In this document: positions 6,442 through 13,043 of the stretch, piece after piece
Position numbering within the stretch: the stretch's first letter is position 1
Layout: the number at the start of each line of letters is the position of its first letter
Assembly (NCBI GenBank): GCA_025925615.1
Contig: JAICLN010000034.1
Location: forward strand, 1 to 18,069
From: Actinomycetospora sp.
GTDB taxonomy: Bacteria > Actinomycetota > Actinomycetes > Mycobacteriales > Pseudonocardiaceae
Direction: 5' to 3'
DNA: 18,069 nt
The notes under the pieces: model-generated
Databases searched by the model: none
What the model was told of the DNA's origin: nothing
What the model saw: only the letters and a program-made list of their open reading frames with translations
Position numbers and translations under genes: made by a program

Positions 6442-7205
6442 GTGCTGACGTGCAGCAGCTGGCGGCGCGGTTGTCGAAGGCGGTCGCGGAGCGGACGGCG
6501 ATCGACCCGCTGACCGACGAGGTGCCGGACCTCGACCTGGAGACCGGCTACGCGGTGCAGCGGGTGCTGCGCGACCAGGCGGGTCCGCTCGCCGGCTGGA
6601 AGCTCGGGGTCACCTCGCGGGCGAAGCAGGCGCAGGTCGGGGTGTCCGCGCCGGTGTGCGGGTTCCTCCCGGCGGCCGCCGCGCTCGACCTCGGGGAGCC
6701 GCTGTCGGTGTCCCCGCTGATCCAGCCGCGGGCGGAGCCGGAGATCGTGTTCGTGCTGGGCCGCGATCTCGCGGGCGCGCACTGCACGGCGGTGGACGTG
6801 CTCTCGGCGACCGCGGGCCTCGCCGTCGGGATCGAGGTCCTCGACTCCCGCTTCCGCGACTACCGCTTCACGATGGCCGACGTCGTCGCCGACAACACGT
6901 CGGCCGCCCGCTACCTCGTCGGGACCCCCGTCCCGCCGGCCGGCATCGACGCCCGCCTGGTGGGCGTGGTGCTCGAGAAGAACGGCGAGCTGGTCGCGAC
7001 GGCGTCCGGGGCCGCCTCGCTGGGGCACCCGGCGGCGGCGGTGGCGTGGCTGGTCCGCCGGCTCGCGCTGTCCGGGGAGGGTCTGCGGGCCGGCGAGGTC
7101 GTGCTCTCCGGCGGGCTGACCGCCGCGACCCCGGTGGTCGCGGGCGACGTGGTGACCGTGTCGATCGACCGGCTCGGCACCGTGGAGATGGCCATTTCGA
7201 GCTGA
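6438..7205 (+). CDS. dmpH: 4-oxalocrotonate (2-oxo-3-hexenedioate) decarboxylase
   Basis: The 255-aa protein decarboxylates the keto form of 4-oxalocrotonate to 2-hydroxypenta-2,4-dienoate. It is a paralog of the preceding hydratase but resembles DmpH/XylI in its specific blocks: GWKLGVTSRAKQAQVGV (K55) followed by CGFL, AEPEIVFVLG (E100, E102), GIEVLDSRFRDYRFTMADVVAD (E133), VVLEKNGELV and GHPAAAVAWL. The ATG at 6438 overlaps the hydratase stop (ATGA). With the tautomerase that follows, it marks the oxalocrotonate branch, which needs a 2-hydroxymuconic semialdehyde dehydrogenase upstream in the pathway. No such gene is in this window. After its stop a 93-nt gap with inverted repeats separates it from the tautomerase gene. 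Confidence 0.9.
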   Translation: MSADVQQLAARLSKAVAERTAIDPLTDEVPDLDLETGYAVQRVLRDQAGPLAGWKLGVTSRAKQAQVGVSAPVCGFLPAAAALDLGEPLSVSPLIQPRAEPEIVFVLGRDLAGAHCTAVDVLSATAGLAVGIEVLDSRFRDYRFTMADVVADNTSAARYLVGTPVPPAGIDARLVGVVLEKNGELVATASGAASLGHPAAAVAWLVRRLALSGEGLRAGEVVLSGGLTAATPVVAGDVVTVSIDRLGTVEMAISS

Positions 7206-7211
7206 CGCTCT

Positions 7212-7273
7212 CGTGCGTGCGTTCTCGTGCCCAGGCACGGAAGTGTTCTGAGCACACCGATAGGGCACGCACG
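7212..7273 (+). repeat. Nested inverted repeats between decarboxylase and tautomerase genes
   Basis: An outer pair, CGTGCGTGC (7212-7220) and GCACGCACG (7265-7273), is a perfect 9-bp inverted repeat. A small perfect hairpin, CGTGCC-CA-GGCACG, lies at 7226-7239 between the arms. No T-run follows. The structure could slow transcription, adjust mRNA stability between the two parts of the operon, or bind a regulator. The rest of the 93-nt gap shows no clear promoter. Confidence 0.4.
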
Positions 7274-7298
7274 GAGCACGACGAAGGAGTGCCGAACG

Positions 7299-7502
7299 AT
7301 GCCCCTGGTCCAGATCACGCTCGCCCGCGGGCGGACCCCCGAGCAGCTCGCCGCGCTCGGGGAGAAGGTCACCGCGGCGGTGACCGAGGCGGTGGGCGCC
7401 CCGGCGGGCAACGTCCGCGTCGTCGTCACCGAGTGCGAGCCGGAGCACTGGTTCGTCGGCGGCGAGTCGCTCGCCGAGCTGCGGGCCTCCGGCCGGCGGT
7501 GA
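7299..7502 (+). CDS. dmpI: 4-oxalocrotonate tautomerase
   Basis: The 67-aa protein is a short 4-oxalocrotonate tautomerase that converts the enol (2-hydroxymuconate) to the keto form used by the decarboxylase. Numbering from the proline exposed after Met removal, Pro1 (the catalytic base), Arg11 (ARGRTPEQ) and Arg39 (NVRVVVTE) are all in the canonical positions, and the HxxxGGE turn is kept. Position 50 is Trp (EHWFVGGE) where the classic enzyme has Phe50. An aromatic residue there is still compatible with activity, though substrate preference may differ. AAGGAG lies about 9 nt before the ATG at 7299. An in-frame ATG exists at 7227, but starting there would bury Pro1, so it is rejected. The Rieske ferredoxin gene follows after 4 nt. 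Confidence 0.92.
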   Translation: MPLVQITLARGRTPEQLAALGEKVTAAVTEAVGAPAGNVRVVVTECEPEHWFVGGESLAELRASGRR

Positions 7503-7506
7503 CGAG

Positions 7507-7863
7507 GTGCTCGTCGACCTCGGCGACCCGGCCGGGCGCTCCGCCTGGACGGTGAGCGCCGACGACGGCCGCGCGTTCGCCGTCTTCGCGCTCGACGATC
7601 AGTCGCTGCGGGTGACCGACGCCGCCTGCCCGCACAACGCCGGCCCGCTGGTCGAGGGGCAGGTCCGCGGGGCCGAGGTCCGCTGTCCGTGGCACTGGTA
7701 CCGCTTCGACCTCGACTCCGGGGCCTGCCGCACCACCGACCTGTTCGCGCTCACCGTGTACCCGGTGGTCGAGGTCGACGGGCGGCCGCACGCGGATGTC
7801 GGGGAGGCGCCCCCGACGATGTCGTGGTCCGAGCGGCTGCGCGCGCACGCCCGGGAGAGCTGA
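7507..7863 (+). CDS. Rieske-type [2Fe-2S] ferredoxin
   Basis: The 118-aa protein carries one Rieske centre: C41-P-H43, then C60-P-W-H63 (RCPWHWYRF), a complete Cys-X-His ... Cys-X2-His set with the usual spacing. Size and layout are those of the ferredoxin component of ring-hydroxylating oxygenases or of NirD-like small Rieske proteins. It would pass electrons from an unseen reductase to an oxygenase. The start is GTG 7507, only 4 nt after the tautomerase stop. The ribosome site is weak, so coupled translation is likely. It lies between the tautomerase and a P450, while the Rieske oxygenase that would be its natural partner lies at 10646-11992 on the other strand. It could serve either one; P450s normally use other ferredoxin types, so pairing with the P450 would be unusual. 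Confidence 0.9.
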   Translation: MLVDLGDPAGRSAWTVSADDGRAFAVFALDDQSLRVTDAACPHNAGPLVEGQVRGAEVRCPWHWYRFDLDSGACRTTDLFALTVYPVVEVDGRPHADVGEAPPTMSWSERLRAHARES

Positions 7864-8042
7864 GCGGGGCCTCGACCCGTGATCACGAGCACGTGGGGCA
7901 GGAGCTGGGCGCGCCGATCGTGCGTGGTGTGCCCTTCGCCGTGGGCAGTGCGACGCTCGAGCGCCTCACCTCCTCGAAACGGGAGGCAACTTCCGGTTCA
8001 CGTGTACGGTCGGTGGGGCCGCCGTTCTGAGGAGTCACCACC
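7864..8042 (+). other. Intergenic leader before the P450 gene
   Basis: This 179-nt gap holds no convincing gene. It contains a 10-bp palindrome CGTGATCACG (7878-7887), two CACGTG hexamers (7890-7895 and 7999-8004) and a short hairpin CCTCC/GGAGG (7969-7986). A possible -10 box TACGGT (8005-8010) has no good -35. A clear ribosome site, GAGGAG, lies about 8 nt before the P450 ATG. A separate P450 promoter is possible but weakly supported. Confidence 0.35.
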
Positions 8043-9230
8043 ATGTCGATCGACGCCGCCGAGCTGCCGCTCCACGTGCAGCGTGACCAGTTCGACCCGC
8101 CCGCGGGCATCAGCGCCCTGCGCGAGAAGCCCGGGCTCGAGCGCGTCACCGACAGCCTCGGGCACCCGGCGTGGCTGGTCACGCGGTACGACGAGGCCCG
8201 CGAGGTCCTCGGCGACGCGACCCGCTTCTCGAACGAGCGCGTGACCGCGGTCCGGATGCCCGGGGTGGACCCGGAGGAGATGCGCGCCGGTCAGCTCCTC
8301 GCGCTCGACCCGCCCGACCACACCCGGCTGCGGCGGATGCTGACCGGCGAGTTCACGGTGAAGCGCATCCGGCGCCTCCAGCCGCGCATCGCCGAGATCG
8401 TCGACGAGCACCTCGACGCGATGGAGCAGGCCGGGCCGCCCACCGACCTCGTCCCGGACTTCGCGCTGCCGATCCCGAGCCTGGTGATCTGCGAGCTGCT
8501 CGGCGTCCCGTACGACGATCGCGAGGCGTTCCAGAGCCGGGCGGGCAAGCAGATCGACCTCACGCTGCCGTTGGAGGAGCGGGGCCGGGTGGCGGTGGAG
8601 TCCCGGGCCTACATGGGCGATCTGGTCGACCGGGCGGTCGCCGCACCGGGCGACGACATGCTGGGCATGCTCGTGCGGGAGCACGGCGACGACCTCACCC
8701 GCAACGAGCTGATCGGGATCGCCTCCCTGCTGCTCATCGCCGGTCACGAGACCACGTCGAACATGCTGGCGCTCGGGACGCTGGCCCTCCTGCGCCACCC
8801 GGCCCAGGCCGCCGCCGTGCGCGCCGGGGGCGACGCGATCACACCCGCCGTCGAGGAGCTGATGCGCTACCTGTCGATCGTCCACGCGGCCGTGCCCCGG
8901 GTGGCGATCACCGACACCGAGGTCGCGGGTCAGGCGATCGCGGCCGGGGACATGGTGCTGGTCCAGCTGGCCTCGGCGGATCGCGACCGCGCGCTCGTCG
9001 AGGACCCGGACCGGCTCGACATCGGGCGGGCCGCCGCCCCGCACGTCGCCTTCGGCCACGGTGTGCACCACTGCCTGGGGGCACCGCTGGCCCGCATGGA
9101 GATGGCCACGGCGTTCCCGGCCCTGCTGCGCCGCTTCCCGACGCTGGCCCCGACCACCGACCTCGAGCGGGCCGACTTCCGCGAGGGGACCTTCATCTAC
9201 GGGATGCGCAGCCTGCCGCTGACCTGGTAG
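8043..9230 (+). CDS. Cytochrome P450 (bacterial class I type)
   Basis: The 395-aa soluble P450 has all the core marks. The I-helix oxygen-activation motif is AGHETT (233-238). The K-helix ExxR is E272-L-M-R275. The haem loop is FGHGVHHCLG with Cys344 as the haem thiolate ligand. There is no membrane anchor, so it needs separate electron-transfer proteins. The general look is of the CYP105/107-like actinobacterial group; the exact family needs an identity comparison. The gene ends the rightward operon and is followed by the strong hairpin at 9246-9285. In this context it may hydroxylate or dealkylate a phenolic or aryl-phosphate substrate, as the P450 does in the 4-cresol (cre) pathway of Corynebacterium glutamicum (inference). 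A reductase is not present in the window. Confidence 0.93.
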   Translation: MSIDAAELPLHVQRDQFDPPAGISALREKPGLERVTDSLGHPAWLVTRYDEAREVLGDATRFSNERVTAVRMPGVDPEEMRAGQLLALDPPDHTRLRRMLTGEFTVKRIRRLQPRIAEIVDEHLDAMEQAGPPTDLVPDFALPIPSLVICELLGVPYDDREAFQSRAGKQIDLTLPLEERGRVAVESRAYMGDLVDRAVAAPGDDMLGMLVREHGDDLTRNELIGIASLLLIAGHETTSNMLALGTLALLRHPAQAAAVRAGGDAITPAVEELMRYLSIVHAAVPRVAITDTEVAGQAIAAGDMVLVQLASADRDRALVEDPDRLDIGRAAAPHVAFGHGVHHCLGAPLARMEMATAFPALLRRFPTLAPTTDLERADFREGTFIYGMRSLPLTW

Positions 9231-9245
9231 GTGCGCTCCGCGCTC

Positions 9246-9285
9246 GTGAGCACTTTCCGGGGCTATCGCCCCGGAATGTGCTCAC
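9246..9285. terminator. Bidirectional hairpin terminator between convergent operons
   Basis: An 18-bp stem (9246-9263 with 9268-9285) pairs at 17 of 18 positions (one T/T mismatch) around a TATC loop. The arms begin GTGAGCAC and end GTGCTCAC. It lies between the P450 stop (9230) and the leftward UspA-like stop (9301). It lacks a T-run, which is common for terminators of high-GC actinobacteria. Confidence 0.8.
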
Positions 9286-9300
9286 AGGCCCGGAGGGCAC

Positions 9301-9744
9301 CTAAGGAACCACCGTCACCGGCCACTTGCCGGCCTTGATCAGACGCCCGGCCAGGGAGCCGACGAACCGGTGCCCGGCCTTCATCGAGGCCCCGACGACG
9401 ACGGCGTCCGCGCGCAGGTCGTCCGCGGCGCGGACGATCTCCAGGTAGGGGTCGCCGTGCACCATCATCAGGCGGGCCTCCATCTCGAGCAGGCGGAGAT
9501 ACTCCTTGGCCTGCTCGTGCAGATCGGCCGCCAGGTCGTGGGCGGACTCGGCCAGCACCGTGACCGCGTCGGCCGACAGGGAGGACATCGCGGGGGTCGT
9601 CGTGACCGTGATGACGACCAGCTCGGAGTGCTGCCGCCGCGCCTGGCCCACCGCGTAGGCGCCGGCGCGCAGCGACGTCGTCGACCCGTCGACGGCGGCG
9701 AGGATCAGCTTCGGACCGTCGGTGCCGAGCTCGAACCCGTCCAC
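9301..9744 (-). CDS. Universal stress protein (UspA) family protein
   Basis: The 147-aa protein is a single UspA domain. It begins LILAAVDGSTTSLRAGAYAV, has the middle block MMVHGDPYLEIVRAADDLRADAVVVGAS and ends GSLAGRLIKAGKWPVTVVP, all family-typical. The nucleotide-binding loop normally reads G-x2-G-x9-G-(S/T). Here the stretch from G118 to G129-S130 reads GASMKAGHRFVGS: the second glycine is replaced and the loop is two residues shorter, so ATP binding may be lost or altered. The start is GTG 9744 with only a weak ribosome site. The unknown gene upstream ends 36 nt before it, so the two are probably co-transcribed. Its link to catabolism is not evident; it could serve in a general stress response. 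Confidence 0.85.
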   Translation of the reverse strand: MDGFELGTDGPKLILAAVDGSTTSLRAGAYAVGQARRQHSELVVITVTTTPAMSSLSADAVTVLAESAHDLAADLHEQAKEYLRLLEMEARLMMVHGDPYLEIVRAADDLRADAVVVGASMKAGHRFVGSLAGRLIKAGKWPVTVVP

Positions 9745-9780
9745 GGGATCAGTCTGCTCCCGCGGCGCCGGTCCCGTCGA

Positions 9781-10377
9781 TCAAGCCGGGCGGATCATCG
9801 GCCCACTGGTCGGGACCGGCGGCAGCCCCTGGGCCGCCCGGACCTCGAGCACCATCTCCTCGAGCAGCCCGGCCACCTCGTCGTCGTCGCGTCGGTGGCT
9901 CCACGACCACTCGAAGGCCCGGTCGATCCAGAGGTACCGCTCCCGGGCGGGCTCCACCGCGACGGGCCGGTCGAGGACGGCGGTGCCGCCGCCGGCACCG
10001 GGATCGAGCCGGTCGGCGAGCGCCGAGCGCGGTGGGGGAGGGACCGGGGCGCCGCGGCGTTCCAGGTGACGCCGGTACACGTCGGCGATCGCCCGGGACA
10101 CGACGCCGGGATCCCCGTCCGGGCCGAGCGGCTGCGCGGTCCCGATGAGGGCGGGCACGAGACGGACGAGGCCCGCGCGGGTGTCGTCCCCGAGGCGGTC
10201 GTTGGTGCGGCGGCAGAGGTCGGCCAGGAGTGGGTGTACCCGGGCCGGGTGGTCCGAGTGGGCCTCGCCGCCGAGCAGGGCGGCGTACTCCATGACGCAC
10301 GCGCCGACCTCGACGGACCGGTGACTGCTCCGGCTCGGGACCGGCAGCGAGGCCGGTCCCGTCTCGAATTCGTCCAT
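9781..10377 (-). CDS. Unknown 198-aa protein
   Basis: I do not recognise this protein. It looks soluble. The N-terminal half contains VMEYAALLGGEAHSDHPARVHPLLADLCRRTNDRL and continues with GLVRLVPALIGTAQPLG, a helical pattern. A Pro-rich, variable stretch follows (APVPPPPRSALADRLDPGAGGG), then a short helical C-terminal part with YLWIDRAFEWSWSHRRDDDEVAGLLEEM. The ATG at 10377 has GGGAG about 6 nt upstream. The frame is open further upstream, but those codons run through the spacer and lack a better start. The zinc-ribbon gene ends 53 nt before it and the UspA-like gene starts 36 nt after its end. Similar short proteins occur widely in actinobacteria without known function (from memory, not checked). 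Confidence 0.75.
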   Translation of the reverse strand: MDEFETGPASLPVPSRSSHRSVEVGACVMEYAALLGGEAHSDHPARVHPLLADLCRRTNDRLGDDTRAGLVRLVPALIGTAQPLGPDGDPGVVSRAIADVYRRHLERRGAPVPPPPRSALADRLDPGAGGGTAVLDRPVAVEPARERYLWIDRAFEWSWSHRRDDDEVAGLLEEMVLEVRAAQGLPPVPTSGPMIRPA

Positions 10378-10430
10378 CCCGACTCCCGTGACCCGCGCCT
10401 CACTCGAAAGGGGCAACGGTACCAGGATGC

Positions 10431-10649
10431 TCAGTGGGGCGGTTCGTGCCCGATCGCGGTGTCTCCCGTCGGGGCGATCTCGCCGGTCCACCCGCACGCC
10501 GCGCACCAGCAGTAGAACCGCCGGTCGTCGCCCTCCCAGAACTCCGACGCGAGGTCGACCGGCTCCGCGCAGTTCGGGCAGAAGCGGGGGGCGTCGCGAC
10601 GGTGCGCCTCGGCGTCGGCGGCGAAGCGACGGTCGGGCGGGGAGCTCAC
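10431..10649 (-). CDS. Small zinc-ribbon protein coupled to the Rieske oxygenase
   Basis: The 72-aa protein has two Cys pairs, C24-P-N-C27 and C49-A-A-C52, plus an extra C47, forming a probable zinc ribbon (FCPNCAEPVDL ... YCWCAACGWTGEI). Its GTG start (10649) overlaps the TGA of the Rieske oxygenase in a GTGA junction. No separate ribosome site is seen, so translation is coupled to the oxygenase. This arrangement suggests a function linked to that enzyme, for example assembly, metal delivery or subunit contact (inference). A single CxxC-CxxC protein could instead bind iron like a rubredoxin, but the spacing and the surrounding residues look more like a zinc ribbon. No family name is claimed. 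Confidence 0.75.
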   Translation of the reverse strand: MSSPPDRRFAADAEAHRRDAPRFCPNCAEPVDLASEFWEGDDRRFYCWCAACGWTGEIAPTGDTAIGHEPPH

Positions 10650-11992
10650 CCGACCGGTCCCGAGTCCACCTGGGCGTCGGTGCCCGCGGCGAGCGTCGCG
10701 TCCCCGATCCCGCCCGCGGGCGTGAACGACGGACGCCCCGCGGCCTTGTCCTTCCCGACCTGCTCCGCGGCCGAGAGGTGGACCTTGCGGATGGTGTCGA
10801 GCATCGGGGAGTAGCGCGTGGAGCCCATGTCGCAGAAGTCCAGGGCGAACTGGGCGCCGCCGGCGTGGAACTTGTCCTTCTCGCACGGCAGGTCGATGCG
10901 CTCGTGCGGCTCGCGGATCGTGCCCAGCGGGTCCTGGCCGTTCTCCACCGCCGCCATCTGCTGCTTGAACATCTTGCGCAGCATCGAGACGCCGATGTCG
11001 GAGCGGCCGAGGTGCTCGGTGGTGCGGTCCGTGATCGGCCCCTGTGTGCACCAGGCCATGATGTCCTGGCCCTCGACGTAGTTGACGACGTGCTGCCCGC
11101 GCTCGTCGAACACCGGGATCTCGTAGTCCGGGATCGCCGGCTGCTCGATCGCCTCGTACCCCTCCGGGGCGTGGACGGTGTAGAGCATGAACCGCGTCGT
11201 CGTGCGGTTCACCGGCACGCGGATCTGCATCTGGTGGACGCCGCCGCCGCCGACGCGCATGTTGTACGGGAAGACCAGCGGGTGGCCGACCTTCCAGTCG
11301 TCGTTGTCCTCCGACGCCCCGGACAGGATCCGGCGCTTGATGATGCCCCACTCGAACGCGTCGAACCCGATGCGCTGGTGCTGCTTGCCGAAGGACGCGG
11401 GCGCCGTGAAGCCCTCGTGGTTGCCGATGAACTCGAAGTAGCGGCCGTGCAGGTGCTCGACGTGGTGCGGGTCGACGGCATTCTCCATGACCTGCACGTA
11501 GTTGCAGGGGATGTCGGCCCACCCGATGTCGCGGTAGCCGTCCATCACGTAGACGTCGAAGCGCGGCAGGAGCGGCGCGGGGTCCGGGCCGAGGAAGGCC
11601 CAGACGAGCCCGCCGAGCTCCTCGACCTTCCCGGCGGTCGCGCGGACCCGGCTCTGGAAGTTCGTGTTGTCCTTCTCGGCGGGCTGGTCGGTGCACGCGC
11701 CCTCGGTGTCGAACTTCCACCCGTGGTAGGGGCAGCGCAGCCCGTCGCCCTCGACGACCCCGTAGGCCATCGACGCCTTCCGGTGCGGGCACGGCTCCGG
11801 GATGATCCCGTACCGGCCCGACGGCGAGCGCCACAGCGCGAAGAACTCCCCGAGCAGCTCCACCCGCTTGACGGGGAACTCGGCCATCTCGCGGGCGAAC
11901 GCGACCGGGTACCAGTAGCGGCGCAGGACCTCGCCCATGCGGGTCCCGGGCTCGACGGCGGTGAGCTCGTCGTTCTGCTCGGCGGTCAGCAC
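10646..11992 (-). CDS. Rieske non-haem iron oxygenase, large subunit (phthalate dioxygenase/LigX type)
   Basis: The 448-aa protein has an N-terminal Rieske [2Fe-2S] domain with C68-P-H70 and C87-P-Y-H90 (RCPYHGWKF). A catalytic mononuclear-iron domain follows in which ENAVDPHHVEHLHG supplies D174 (the bridge to the neighbouring Rieske centre), H177 and H182. The opening LTAEQNDELTAVEPGTRMGEVLRRYW is typical of the phthalate 4,5-dioxygenase and LigX O-demethylase group, which act on anionic aromatic substrates. An aryl phosphate would also be anionic, which fits the synthase in this window (inference). The start is GTG 11992, preceded by GGGGAGG at 11998-12004. An upstream in-frame GTG at 12028 would overlap the predicted -10 box and is rejected. 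The zinc-ribbon gene overlaps its end. Ring dihydroxylation, monooxygenation and O-demethylation are all possible activities. Confidence 0.92.
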   Translation of the reverse strand: MLTAEQNDELTAVEPGTRMGEVLRRYWYPVAFAREMAEFPVKRVELLGEFFALWRSPSGRYGIIPEPCPHRKASMAYGVVEGDGLRCPYHGWKFDTEGACTDQPAEKDNTNFQSRVRATAGKVEELGGLVWAFLGPDPAPLLPRFDVYVMDGYRDIGWADIPCNYVQVMENAVDPHHVEHLHGRYFEFIGNHEGFTAPASFGKQHQRIGFDAFEWGIIKRRILSGASEDNDDWKVGHPLVFPYNMRVGGGGVHQMQIRVPVNRTTTRFMLYTVHAPEGYEAIEQPAIPDYEIPVFDERGQHVVNYVEGQDIMAWCTQGPITDRTTEHLGRSDIGVSMLRKMFKQQMAAVENGQDPLGTIREPHERIDLPCEKDKFHAGGAQFALDFCDMGSTRYSPMLDTIRKVHLSAAEQVGKDKAAGRPSFTPAGGIGDATLAAGTDAQVDSGPVG

Positions 11993-11997
11993 GGCTG

Positions 11998-12004
11998 CCT
12001 CCCC
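11998..12004 (-). promoter_or_regulatory. Ribosome binding site fixing the Rieske oxygenase start
   Basis: On the minus strand GGGGAGG ends 5 nt before GTG 11992. This site supports the shorter protein, whose N-terminus then matches the usual family start. Confidence 0.75.
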
Positions 12005-12026
12005 GTGGCTCGTGGTGGTGCGGCCC

Positions 12027-12032
12027 ACGCTA
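12027..12032 (-). promoter_or_regulatory. Predicted -10 box for the Rieske oxygenase operon
   Basis: TAGCGT on the minus strand is the same hexamer as in the dioxygenase promoter. It would place the transcript start near 12020, giving a leader of about 28 nt with the ribosome site inside. The degenerate operator at 12062-12080 lies 30 bp upstream, close to the 32 bp seen at the dioxygenase promoter. Confidence 0.4.
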
Positions 12033-12061
12033 GGGGCGCCGACACCGGGGGAGAAGCGCGC

Positions 12062-12080
12062 TGTGCCGGTGTGCGGGACG
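12062..12080. promoter_or_regulatory. Degenerate copy of the shared operator
   Basis: TGTGCCG-GTGTG-CGGGACG matches the perfect operator at 4057-4075 at 15 of 19 positions, including most of the spacer. It lies 30 bp upstream of the predicted -10 box of the Rieske oxygenase. On its own it would be weak evidence in a GC-rich genome; the position relative to the promoter is what supports it. Confidence 0.4.
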
Positions 12081-12085
12081 GCCCG

Positions 12086-13024
12086 CTATCCGTGCTCGCG
12101 GTGCAGCCGGGCCAGCATCCGGTTGTAGGCCTCGAGCGCCGAGTCGTCCTCGTCGAGGTCGCCGTCGTCGGACGCGGACCCGTCGTCCCCGGTGATCGCC
12201 GAGCGGCGCGCCGACTCCAACCAGGGGCCGAAGTCCACCCGTCCGCTGGGGTCCGAGACCCACATCCGGCCCAGCAGCACCATGATCACCATCATCAGCG
12301 CGTCGCCGCCGACCCACATGATCCCACCGCCGAGGTGGACGCCCTCCACGTCGTAGGCGGGGAACATCGTCGCGGGCGCGAGCATCAGCACGACGCCGAC
12401 GAGGGTGTCCACGCCCATCGCGACGAGCATCAGCACGAACCGCGCGAAGTACGCCGGGCGCTGCGGGAGGACGTCGACGCCGATGGCGGTGTGGAAGAAC
12501 AGCAGCCCCGTGACGAGGTAGAGCACCTGCTCGGCGTGGTGCAGCGCCATCGAGCCGGCCATCGCCTCCATGAACCCGGTGAGGTGGGTCAGGACGACGA
12601 CCGCCCCGTAGACGACGAGGACGGTGGCCGGGAAGGTGACCACGCGCGCGACGCGACCCGTGACGACGGCGTCGAACGCCCGGGCCCCGGAGCCGTGCAG
12701 GTGGTGGCGCAGCAGCTCCAGCGGGTGCGCGGTCACCCAGAACGCCGGGATCACCATGATCAGCATGAGGTGCATGACCATGTGCACCGCGAACGCGCCG
12801 TGCCCGAAGACCGCGATCCCGGAGTTGAAGGTCAGGACGGCGGCCGCGAGCGCGGCGGCGAAGGCGGCGGTGCGCCGGATCGGCCACGCGCCGTGCCGCA
12901 GCGCCCCGGTCAGGTAGAGCGCGCCCAGCACCAGCAGGACGGCGTCGACCCCCCACGAGGGCTCCCACGTGGTGAGCACGTCCGCCCACGCCGGTCCCGG
13001 CGTCGGACCCATCGGCCCCATCAT
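12086..13024 (-). CDS. ctaG: Cytochrome c oxidase assembly protein, CtaG family
   Basis: The 312-aa membrane protein has about seven hydrophobic segments (roughly 24-42, 52-73, 79-99, 128-148, 164-184, 193-216 and 232-252). The family mark is in segment three, VHMVMHLMLIMVIPAFWV, with the His pair H81/H85 and the following AHPLELLRHHL. Further histidines (HLTG, LHHAEQ, FFHTAIG) lie near other membrane segments and could bind copper. The cytoplasmic tail is acidic (SASDDGDLDEDDS). CtaG-type proteins help mature cytochrome oxidase, probably in copper handling (family knowledge). The ATG at 13024 has CTGGAG about 8 nt upstream. An L,D-transpeptidase gene lies upstream beyond a hairpin. I see no direct catabolic role; it is probably a housekeeping neighbour. 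Confidence 0.88.
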   Translation of the reverse strand: MMGPMGPTPGPAWADVLTTWEPSWGVDAVLLVLGALYLTGALRHGAWPIRRTAAFAAALAAAVLTFNSGIAVFGHGAFAVHMVMHLMLIMVIPAFWVTAHPLELLRHHLHGSGARAFDAVVTGRVARVVTFPATVLVVYGAVVVLTHLTGFMEAMAGSMALHHAEQVLYLVTGLLFFHTAIGVDVLPQRPAYFARFVLMLVAMGVDTLVGVVLMLAPATMFPAYDVEGVHLGGGIMWVGGDALMMVIMVLLGRMWVSDPSGRVDFGPWLESARRSAITGDDGSASDDGDLDEDDSALEAYNRMLARLHREHG

Positions 13025-13043
13025 TCGACCACTCCAGCCACGC

